Assembly: GCA_947247005.1 (NCBI GenBank)
Contig: OX365955.1
Location: forward strand, 20,503,322-20,567,321
Length of the DNA stretch: 64,000 nt
Source: Spisula solida
Lineage: Eukaryota > Mollusca > Bivalvia > Venerida > Mactridae
Direction: 5' to 3'
Shown in pieces: positions 1 to 10,065 of the stretch. The notes beneath the pieces were generated by a model. It did no database searches and was not told the DNA's origin. It saw only the letters and a program-made list of their open reading frames with translations. The translations under genes were made by a program, and so were the position numbers. The first letter of the stretch is position 1. Every line of letters starts with the position of its first letter.

Positions 1-993
1 CTACGAATACAACGATTCTTAAATAGGACCATATTTGGTCAGATAAAAGTGACATTTTCCAATCATTTTATCATATTAAGTTTACAGACAGTGCTTATAG
101 AAACATTGTTACAGTTAGACTGAACGGATTTTAAATTCAAAGCTGATACAAGGATCTTTCACATACAGCTAACTATTTTATATAATATATTGGTACAAAG
201 AAGACATATAGCCCCACTTGCATTACAATTTGAACAACCCTCGTAGAACTGAAACTCAATCAAATTATGTTCAGAGAAAACCTGTCAAACATTTCAGCGA
301 GCGTATCCTCCGGCGGCCACTCGTTGCTTGACGTCGACGAGCAGCAAACATGGGAAAGCTGGCGTTCCATTTGCGAGGAATACCATTAGGACTGAGATGT
401 CAAACTGTTTCACAGTCGACCTAAACTAAATAAGTATAAAACACAGAAATGCATAGTTAAAACGTCATGTTTACCCGCTGTATAGTCAGTATAAATAACA
501 TACAGAACATCATGCCATTTCACGGCCTGTATTTCTTTCTTGTAACATAGTTACGACAATTTACGTTGATGAGATGTGAAGTGAAGAGGTGGGACTAAAG
601 GCAATGGTAATATATTAGGTTGGTCTTAATTTTCAAAGGAATGAGTGTAGCAACTACAGTGCATACATCATACAATGTAGTCATTACACTCGCCTTTGTT
701 TCAACCAAAATCTAACGGCACCTAACTATCCAAACACGAGCTATATAGTATACTGGCTGGCTACTGACTCACGAGAATATCGCTTTTTAACATTATGAAT
801 GTGTAATTTCATCGGTTGAATTGTGTTGGGGCTTCATTTTAAGAGTATTGGAAATGGTAATTGTATGCACAATAGACACACCCTATAGACCTTGTGATTG
901 GACAACTATAATACACGCAAGATATAGCAAACTCAAACCCTGATGTCTTAAGACAACCTCGCGCTTTCGTTCTCTATCTATAACTTATTATAC
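1..993. other. No gene seen
   Basis: No exon-like open frame with flanking splice signals and no recognisable protein similarity was found on either strand. The stretch is AT-rich. It may be intergenic or the intron of a gene outside the window. Confidence 0.5.
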
Positions 994-1485
994 TAGTTTA
1001 TACTAATTTATTTTAGGTCGATTGTTAAACAAGTTTTGCAACTTATATTAATCACTCTCGACACCTCATTTCTGATGTTATCCGTCGCCACGAGGGTATG
1101 AGAGAAGAGAAACCATTTCCCATTTTTGCTGAGTGTCCAGCAAGGGAAATACTGTCACCATTTTTATTTCGTCTTTGGTATGACGCGGCCAGGGATGCAC
1201 AATTATGCATTTATCACTGTTGAATACGATTTCATGTAACTGTTAGAGCTTTAAGTTGTTTCTTATGGATAAAGAAGTCATATCAATGACGAAAGTCATA
1301 CCAAAGACGAAATAAAATTGTACCATAAATTCCCTTGCTAGGCACTCAGCTTATAAGGGAATCTTGCTTCTCTCTTCTCATACCCTTGTGACGATGGATA
1401 ACATCAGGAATGGTGTGTCGAGAGTAAATAATATAAGTTGATAATAATGTTTCACAATCGACCTTAAATAAATTATTATAAACTA
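994..1485. repeat. Foldback (long inverted repeat) element, family F1
   Basis: The outer ends are inverted copies of each other: a left TAGTTTATACTAATTTATTT faces a right arm reading the same on the other strand, followed by GGTCGATTGT, CTCTCGACACCTCATT and CATACCCT blocks in mirror order. The arms reach inwards to a second mirrored block near 1128-1195 and 1280-1345 (AAGGGAA, GACGAAATAA). It looks like two head-to-head copies of one dispersed unit. Single-arm relatives are at about 15118-15240, 46025-46225 and 63823-64000. No coding capacity. Confidence 0.75.
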
Positions 1486-1497
1486 AGAAGCTATTAT

Positions 1498-2966
1498 TAT
1501 ACCCCCAGATAAATAGTATGTGGGTGCTATATTGGAGTCATGCTTGAGGTTGGTTGGTCTGTTTGTTGGTTTGTTGGCCCGTAAAATTTTGTCCGCGCTA
1601 TTTCTCTGTAACCATTGGTCGAATTTTCACAACACTTTATATCAATGGTCAGTACCAAGTCTGGTTGTGCATAATTTTGGCACACATTGGTCGAATAAAT
1701 TTTAAGGTAGATATGGCCCTTTGTTTTTTACACTGATAAATTTTGTCCGCGCTATTTCTCTTTAACCATTGGTGGGATTTTAACAAAACTTTGTATGAAT
1801 GGTCAGTACCAAGTCTGGTTGTGCATAATTTTGACACACATTGGTCAAATAAATTTTAAGGTAGATATGGCCCTTTGTTTTTTTACACTGATAAATTTTG
1901 TCCGCGCTATTTCTCTGTAACCATTGGTCGAATTTTAACAACACTTTATATCAATGGTCAGTACCAAGTCTGGTTGTGCATAATTTTGGCACGCATTGGT
2001 CGAATACATTTTAAGGTAGATATGGCCCTTTTTTTACACTGATAAATTTTGTCCGCGCTATTTCTCTGTAACCATTGGTGGGATTTTAACAAAACTTTGT
2101 ATGAATGGTCAGTACCAAGTCTGGTTGTGCATAATTTTGACACACATTGGTCAAATAAATTTTAAGGTAGATATGGCCCTTTGTTTTTTTACACTGATAA
2201 ATTTTGTCCGCGCTATTTCTCTGTAACCATTGGTCGAATTTTAACAACACTTTATATCAATGGTCAGTACCAAGTCTGGTTGTGCATAATTTTGGCACGC
2301 ATTGGTCGAATACATTTTAAGGTAGATATGGCCCTTTGTTTTTTTACACTGATAAATTTTGTCCGCGCTATTTCTCTGTAACCATTGGTCGAATTTTAAC
2401 AACACTTTATATGATTGGTCAGTACCAAGTCTGGTTGTGCATAATTTTGGCACACATTGGTCGAATAAATTTTAAGGTAGATATGGCCCTTTGTTTTTTT
2501 ACACTGATAAATTTTGTCCGCGCTATTTCTCTGTAAACAATGGTCGGATTTCTACGAAACATTGCATGCATGATCAGTAGTAGTCTAGTTGTGCATATCG
2601 TCGGCACACGTTGGTTTGATCAATTTGAAGGTAGTTATGGCCCTTTGTTGTTTTACATATAAATTTTGTCCGCGCTATTTCTCTGTAACCAATGATCGAA
2701 TTTTAAAGAAATTTTGCATGAATGATCAGTACCTAGTCTAGTTGTGCATATTATCGTTGGAACACATTGGTCTTATAAATTGTAAGGGAGTTATAGCCCT
2801 TTGTTGTTTTACACTTATACATTTTGTCTGTGCTTATTCTCAGAAACCAATAGTCGGATTTCAATGAAGCTTTGCATGACCGATCGGTATCATGTCTAGC
2901 TGTGCACATCTGACTGTGTCAAACAGTTTCTGGGGATATTCATCACATTCAGTGATATTTCTTGTT
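1498..2966. repeat. Tandem-repeat element with about nine ~155-bp units
   Basis: It starts with TATACCCCCAGATA and ends with TATTCATCACATTCAGTGAT. Between these are about nine units of roughly 155 bp, each containing TTTTGTCCGCGCTATTTCTC, a TGGTCAGTACCAAGTCT block and AAGGTAGATATGGCCCTTTG. Two unit subtypes alternate (TCGAATTTTAACAACACTTT and GGGATTTTAACAAAACTTTG), which gives a higher-order period of about 310 bp. The last two units are more diverged. A shorter copy with the same two ends is at 34435-35001. The small open frames here are by-products of the repeat. Confidence 0.85.
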
Positions 2967-5900
2967 ATAACCTAAGAAGCGTTATTCTATTCTATTATTT
3001 TCTATAAATCATAAGTTTATGTTATTTCTATCATATGAGATTATGGATGTGTAGTTTTATTACGTGTTGATGTTATTATAGCTTGGAGAATTTGACTTGA
3101 ACCTAACCTTTATGCATAATTATATTACTAAGTTCTTGTATTTTATATATACATTTCCGCGAGCAAACCGAGCATATCGGTCCTCTAGATGTGTTTTGGT
3201 ATAATACCTCAAGCTTCTTCGTGATAATCTCCGCTTATGAAAACATACGATCGAGATTATAAATATAGACAATATATCAGCTGTTAAATTATGCTTATAG
3301 AAGGTCGAGAGTCGTGTAAAATTCTCAGAGCTATACATGGCGACAATAAAACTTATCCGTGTCCATATGTTCTATTGTACCATGTCTTTGTATGTGTGCC
3401 TTGGTCAGAGAACATGGCCGGTGGCAATATTTCATTATTCTATGGCAAAGTCGCAATAAAGCAGACAGTCAAAGCCGGCTAGAATTTGATGATTTTATCA
3501 GTTTTGATATTATAAATAATACAATATAACTAATTAGGTTTATGAAAAACCAGTCTCGGTCTATAATTGTTGGAAACTTAGTAGATACACCCTTATAATG
3601 TATATGTGTTCGAGGATTAGGCTGTTGCGGGTGTAGGAATTGAAACAGTTAAGCGCGGATACTAAATTATATATGTGTAATAGAATTATTTATCAATTAA
3701 ACGAGTGATAGGTAAGTAGTTGAGAATAAATTACTAGTAACTAATTATTTCTTCCCGTACCGAATTTCCGTCCCGGTCCGTCCGTCCGTCTTGATGGATA
3801 CCCAGATGGATGCCACAAAGTTTGGCCGCACTAGTTTTTATTATCCACTGGTCGGACCCCAATGAGACTTTACATGAATAGTTAGTACTAAGCCTATTAG
3901 TGCATATTGTCAGGAATTTTAGATAGGATGATGGTTGAGTTGAGTTAATATTTAAAAAAAATATTTCGTTATTAGTGCCATTTATACACGGAGTATTATA
4001 ATTCTCAACATAAATTGCTATATTCTAAATCTATAATTGAGATTTACTCATCCATATACGTAGGTACATACAAAAACCCATTAACAAGTCATTTCAACCT
4101 TAAAGCAGACGCTGCGACTTCACATTGCAAACACGCTGTGTCAACATGGTCTAAATCGTCAAAAACTTCTGCTAACTTCTTTAGCGGTTCGTCTTCATCT
4201 ACCTCTATATAGAATGTGCTGGCAGAGCATTCTCTCAATAATCGCAACCTGTCCTGGCCCCAATCTCGCGAAGTATCTCAAGGAGAAATCTCAACTCAAA
4301 TTGAGAGTCTGAATTAGAGATAATTATGAAGCTCAAGCTCTCGAAATTGTGCTGTAATAAACTCAGGATAATGTTTCTATTTTGTTATACCAATTTAGAT
4401 AACACTTTCGCATGGAAACTATATCAAACGATAGGTGGCAAACTTTGACTGGAATCAATATTATGTGAATGTTGTGTAGCTTCCCGCGACAGTCCTTCCT
4501 GTTTATTACAATGATAACATTTGACGTTTGACCGGCGTCCGTATCAAATTGATGACGTGATATCGAAGTATGCAAAAATATAAGGGATCGTTCGGTATGA
4601 AGTATACTAGTATCCGTGCATATCAATTTGTCAATCAGAGAAAACATTCTTAAGGTACAATAATGAAAACACAAGATGATTATTTAGCACCACGTCAACT
4701 GTTCTGTACTATACTGAATGAGAGCTATTAATAGGTACGATAGAGGACCTCAATACTCCATAATAGATGGGGAACCAAATAACGCGTGGATTGACTTTAC
4801 AGCAGTTTTAAACCTAATTTATTGCCATATATATAAGCACATGGTTTGGGCCACGGACGCTAAACACATTGTATACTGTCCCTTCCCATTACATATTAAT
4901 TATTCATCAATAATTGCCTTTCTTACTCAACAATCCACCGGTGTCGTGTAAATAATGAATAATTTAATTCCACCCTAAAGCACGCAAGATCATTATGTTT
5001 GTATAAAACTATTAAAAGTGTCGAAAATTGAAATAAACCAAGTTTGTACACGCATCTAAGTAACGGCAACCGGAGATTTAGTTCAAAAAAATCCATACAG
5101 AACAAATATATTATACTGAAATTTAAGAGCATGGCAAATAATGTTGGCATTTCGGTGAATTGATAAAAGCTAAACTCCTGATATAGGACAACGGAAAAAC
5201 TAAAATCTAATAAATGGTTACCATATGCTTTTGTCTTTTGTTTGGCAAAGATAGAAATACATAGTTTGGATAAAGAAAGTATGTCACATCACTAGTAAGC
5301 CAGATATGTTGACCCTTTAAATACCGTAATTATATGGACCGTGAAAGACAATTAGAAGTCAATGCAAAAACTAACTCCCTGGTGCCTATTACATTATGTA
5401 CAAGTACACGACGCAACATGAATCAGCAGCAGCACACCGGCTTTCCATACTAACTTAATATCGCCGATAAAGGAGAAATTTGATATATCCAATTATGACC
5501 GTCAATGACGAATAGAAAACGATTTCATACGGCTTCCATTTAATACAAGTACATAAACCAGTCGACATACATCTTATTGGTTTTCAATATGTTTAGTCTT
5601 AACACGTATGATAATCACAGGAAGCATTATTATTCATATTGATCGGTAAATTGTTAATAATGGTATTTTTAGACTGAGAGTAGACATTTTACCGACTTGA
5701 AATTATAGACTTATATGTCACTTTTATGTCATTTATCCGATAATTTTATTGCTCTCGGCTATCGTAAACGTAGAGGCTTTGTACATTTCGCAGCACAATT
5801 TATATTATTTAACGGATGACTGGTGCTTGTCGATGGAATACACTTATCTACAAAACAAATATGCCACACAGTTGAAAGGATAAACGTCTAAAAGGGTAAG

Positions 5901-6848
5901 CGAATTTGTTATTTGACTTTTAACATTTAAGTAGTCAAATGGCTTTAAAATGTATCAAGTAAACACGGTATTTTGACATTTATAACATATTTGACAATAA
6001 TAATTACATTTTGTTGTTGGTATTTTGATCATTTATCTAAAATATGGACGATCGATGAAAAATTCAACTTCTCACTTACTGCACTGTAGATAAAATTTGA
6101 TGCATTTGAACTGTACATGAATGTAGAAACCCAAGAAACAAAAACAATCAAATTGCGTGTCTTATTACTTTAGGAAGTGTGTACGTGACTGTTATATGTA
6201 TTTATATAAATATATGTGTCGCTTTCCAATTTAATAACAATAATTTCATTTGTATATTAGTAGAGCAGCAAAAGCCTGAAAAGTGGCTTAATTATTTAAG
6301 GAGTAAGGCTGCAAAAGAGTATTGAGCCGTGACTGCACTTTTAGCTATATATTCTATATAGTGGATACATAAAGGCTACGTCTCAGAGGTCAGAATATAT
6401 ATATATACATGTACGTATATTGATTGACTTCTGTAAATCCGTCGCATATCTAATTATATTGCTATGACGACATTATACTATGCGTTTACTATCGGAATGG
6501 TTAGTAGAATGGATCACAATAAGACACATACATGTATTAATTTCAATGTACGTATTAACGGTGATTCGTTACATACAAAACGCTTTTATTTCGGGCATCG
6601 AAGTTTTAAGAGACCGAGGTCAAGACGAAGAAAATCGATTTAGTCTTCTATTTGTCTATGTATTTATGGTTTTGAATAGGAAACCTTATGCCCTCTACAG
6701 CAAGTGAAGACTTAAACGAGCACTTATGTACGAACATAAACGGACGTGTGTCTTTGAAATCATAATAAGTGTTTTATGTATAAAATAATGTACTAGTTAG
6801 TATTACTGAATGTGGTTTAATAATTAGGTGACCAATTAGTCACAGGTT
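2967..6848. other. No gene seen; one repeat fragment
   Basis: No exon or RNA gene could be supported. About 3766-3915 is a diverged fragment of the CCCCCAGATA tandem element: it has a short CCGTCCGTCCGTC tract, then TTTGGCCGCACTAGTTTTTA and a diverged TTAGTACTAAGCCTATTAGTG block. The rest is AT-rich with scattered short ORFs that lack splice context. Confidence 0.5.
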
Positions 6849-6849
6849 T

Positions 6850-7740
6850 ATAATAATAGTAATAGCTTTATTTAAAGAAGATGACACATTAAGATCATAC
6901 AAATTATACAAAAATGATTATCTTTTTTACAATGTGGTCTTCTATCTGAAATAACGAAATACATTCAAATAAATTCAAATAAATCATTCATACATATAAA
7001 CAGACATTCATACATGCAATAGCACTTATTATATTATATAGTAGACAGACACACCCATCTCAACAGTAATTAAAATAGAATGATTATAATAGTAAAATGA
7101 ACATGTTGACTAATTTTTTGACATCAGATATTTTTTATATTTATGTTTAAAAGCTGATAAAGAGGTATGCTGTTCCATAATTTCATTGATATATATCTAG
7201 TGTGTATCTTCGCATGTGTTATATCTCTATGAGTGGTGGATCTCAATGTGTATAAAGTGGTGTTGGCAAAATGTAAGATATTTTGTAAGTATGAAGAAGT
7301 GAGACCATGTAAGCATTTGTATATGATGATTGCAGTAAGATATTAACATCTGTTTTCAAACGTTAACCATTCTAATTCTTGAAATAGTTCAATGGAAGGA
7401 GTGCAAGTAGGTTTTCTAAGTATTATTTGTGCACAGCGCTTTTGTAGAATTTTTATTTTGGAGATATTTGTTTTACTACATGTGCTCCAGATAACGCAGC
7501 AGTAATCCATAGTTGATAAAATGTAGGAATTAAAATAAAGTTGTTTCATGTCCTTAGTTAGGTAGTTGTTTATTGATAAAGATGCAATTTGTGAAGAAGA
7601 ATTTCGTGATCTACGAGATCGAACGCCTTGCTAAGATCTAAAAATACTGAACCAATAATATTTCCTGAATCAATTTCTTTAGACCACTCTTCTATCAGTC
7701 TGAGAAGAGCAGTTTGACACGAGTAGGTAACTGATTGTTA
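6850..7740 (-). mobile_element. Internally deleted non-LTR retrotransposon (LINE) remnant
   Basis: Read on the minus strand, about 7700-7573 encodes a reverse-transcriptase segment with FLDLSKAFDLVDHEILLHKL, the classic region carrying the first catalytic aspartate in Jockey/CR1/RTE-type LINEs. About 7549-7343 encodes a later piece (SYILSTMDYCCVIW, ILQKRCAQIILRK, LFQELEWLTF) typical of the thumb and C-terminal RT region. The palm segment that should carry the YADD box between them is missing, so the copy is dead. The minus-strand 3' end near 6850 has an AAATAAAGCTATTACTATTA tail. The 5' part is truncated near 7740. Confidence 0.8.
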
Positions 7741-7770
7741 TTACATGATGAAAATATGATGCATTAGAAT

Positions 7771-7895
7771 CACAGGTAACTGTATTATTGATTAAGAGTA
7801 AAAAATAAATAAATCAATGTTGTTGTTTTTGTAAAATTTGTATATTCATATCGGGTTTTTGTGTGTGCTCTTAATCAATGATACATTTACCTGTG
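7771..7895. repeat. Short inverted-repeat (MITE-like) element
   Basis: The left end CACAGGTAACTGTATTATTG is mirrored by the right end (minus strand CACAGGTAAATGTATCATTG); both arms continue into ATTAAGAGYA. The total is about 125 bp with a short AT-rich loop. It sits next to the 5'-truncated end of the LINE remnant. Confidence 0.6.
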
Positions 7896-8659
7896 GTTAG
7901 CTTATGCTCTAGCGGTTTATAACTTTATATACGAACAATTGCGAACAAGTTTCGTGTTTCGCGTAAGCCTCGGTAATAAATGACAGTTAAGCATATAATA
8001 TCATTATCGACTACAGTAACTGGCATATGATACCTGTATATTAGAACCGACAATTGATTTAATCCCGCGGAAACCATAACATCTGTCAATTAAGTTAATA
8101 CAACAGTGACTAAATTGTAGTATTGATTCCGTTTCACAATAGTCGATGAATCAGAAAGTACACCAGTTACAACTAAACTTGATGTTAACTTGATTGCAGC
8201 ATCATATTACGCTATTTTAAATGGACCTTTAGCAACTAGAACAGTCATTTTGTACATCGTTTATAAAGGCCATATGGGTCCAATACCTTGAGTATTGGCG
8301 TCGTTTTGGATACATTCGGTATTTTGCTGGACGTGTCAAACACCTATATTGACGGTTTAAGTGCGCCTTACTATCCAACGAAATCATACAAAATAAGAAC
8401 GTTCTCATTAACCATACTAAATATTGACGTACTCTTTAACTTAAATAACCCTGACCATCATTAACCAAACTATACCTGGGGTTAGCAACGTTACCCGACC
8501 TCTGAGGCAAATATATCTTTTTTGTACTTACGACCTTCTCATTCTTAGACAGCGATATGTTATCACTTATATACTTATATATTATGTATTCAAGTGCATA
8601 CACTATTATTATAATCATGAAATACAAACATTATACTTATATATATAACTCTGTTTAAT
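7896..8659. other. No gene seen
   Basis: AT-rich sequence without supportable exons, RNA genes or repeats that I could recognise. Confidence 0.45.
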
Positions 8660-9069
8660 CAGGTCAGTCACCTGTGTACATAACATTGTGAATATAAACG
8701 TTGCAATTTTTCTTACGAATGTATACAATTTAACAGATATTGTTTATATGAGTATACGGCTTGGTGCATATTTGTATTTATTTTCACTGCCATTTTATCC
8801 GATTAAAATGTTTAAAACAATAAAAACGTTCGTTTTGATGTTACCTTGTTTATATACCACCGCGTATGAACCAAATCACTATAATCACTGAAAATGAATT
8901 ATACGCATACTATACATTTCAACTAGTATGACTTATTGTGATTAAAAACATATGTTATTTCCGGTCACTGTACGACTTGTTGCAAGACTATACAATTCAA
9001 CATGTACTCCTTATTGCGATGACCGGAAGTTGACTCGTTTATACACTGTGTATACATGTGACAGACCTG
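8660..9069. mobile_element. Terminal-inverted-repeat MITE candidate
   Basis: The left terminus CAGGTCAGTCACCTGTGTAC and the right terminus (minus strand CAGGTCTGTCACATGTATAC) are imperfect inverted repeats about 410 bp apart, with similarity continuing to a TATAAACG block. The possible target duplication is short (AAT) and not decisive. No ORF of note. Confidence 0.5.
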
Positions 9070-9317
9070 AATAAACGGACTATTATTAGTATTAATATAC
9101 CAAATTTATGTAGCACTTTTATCATGAAATTACTACACATTCAAAAGTGCAGTACAATCACATTTAAGACATGATTAAAGCAATTTGAAATAGATACATG
9201 CAACGTTTCAACAAATATATACGTAGCAGACAACTTGTAATTAAACAAATATCAGCATTGAATGCTTCAAAACCGATTGGCTTCGTAAGCTGTATGGCCA
9301 GTCCACACGCACATTAC

Positions 9318-9824
9318 TAGGGGTGGGTCGATGCATCGAAATATCGATGCATTGCGATTCCGAGTGTACCGATAGTATGGATCGATAGTAAAAGTCTCGA
9401 TCCAATAACTATCGCCGATAGTTAGCTCAACTATCGATAGTTACGATAGTTTCCTTTTTATAAATAAAGTTTATTATTAATTTAAAATAACTTCCGTTTT
9501 CGTTAAAAAAACTAATTGTAAATAACCACACGCATCAAAACAGCCACAATGGACCAATCAATATCGCCTTAATTTTATTACTATTAATCTATTTCTGTCA
9601 AATTCATTTTAAATCATTTCCACAAATAGTAGATTTGTTTGTTGTACAACAAAGTGATATCTTACACAGTGCAAATTTGCATTTACAAGTTAATTTCTGG
9701 TTTTCAAATCTTGGCAATAACTATTGCAATAGTATCGCAATAGTTTCCAGCAATACAATAGTATCGCAATAGTACTTGCAGCAATAGCAATAGTATCGTA
9801 AGTTTGACTCAATAGTCACACCTA
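9318..9824. mobile_element. Non-autonomous hAT transposon with 8-bp target duplication
   Basis: The element is 507 bp and is bracketed by a perfect 8-bp direct repeat CACATTAC (9310-9317 and 9825-9832). The termini are TAGGGGTGGGTCGA and, on the other strand, TAGGTGTGACTATT. The 8-bp duplication and TAGGKGTG-type end are hallmarks of the hAT superfamily. The interior is crowded with CTATCGATAG-like and GCAATAGTATCGCAATAGT motifs and has no transposase. It lies 60 bp upstream of the acceptor of the sulfotransferase start-codon exon. Confidence 0.85.
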
Positions 9825-9905
9825 CACATTACTCCACCAGCCAGTATTGTATGTTATGCAGCAAATATATGGGTTTGTTTTCAGGATAATATCATACACA
9901 CCGCA

Positions 9906-10065
9906 ATGATGTGGTTAACGGACAGTTACCGTAGATGTCATGGCTACGTTAGACGAAAGAAAGTACTGTTGTGTACGTTGATTGTGATGACTCTATGTAT
10001 ATACGTTCCCTTCACCTTGCTCAGACATGACGTCATAACGGAGCCAGAATCTACAGGCATAAGAG
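9906..10065 (+). CDS. Sulfotransferase exon 1 (start, cytosolic tail, membrane anchor)
   Basis: The real exon begins at 9885 after TTGTTTTCAG, with 21 nt of leader before ATG. It encodes the basic N-tail and the transmembrane segment VLLCTLIVMTLCIYVPFTLL. It ends in phase 1 at the donor AGAG|GTTTGT. Reading on past the donor gives only a 13-residue extension before a stop, so the splice is preferred. Confidence 0.85.

Noticed and set aside
4718..4951. 77-residue open frame in the left intergenic region
   Set aside because: No splice partner, no recognisable domain, and length expected by chance in a 64-kb AT-rich window.
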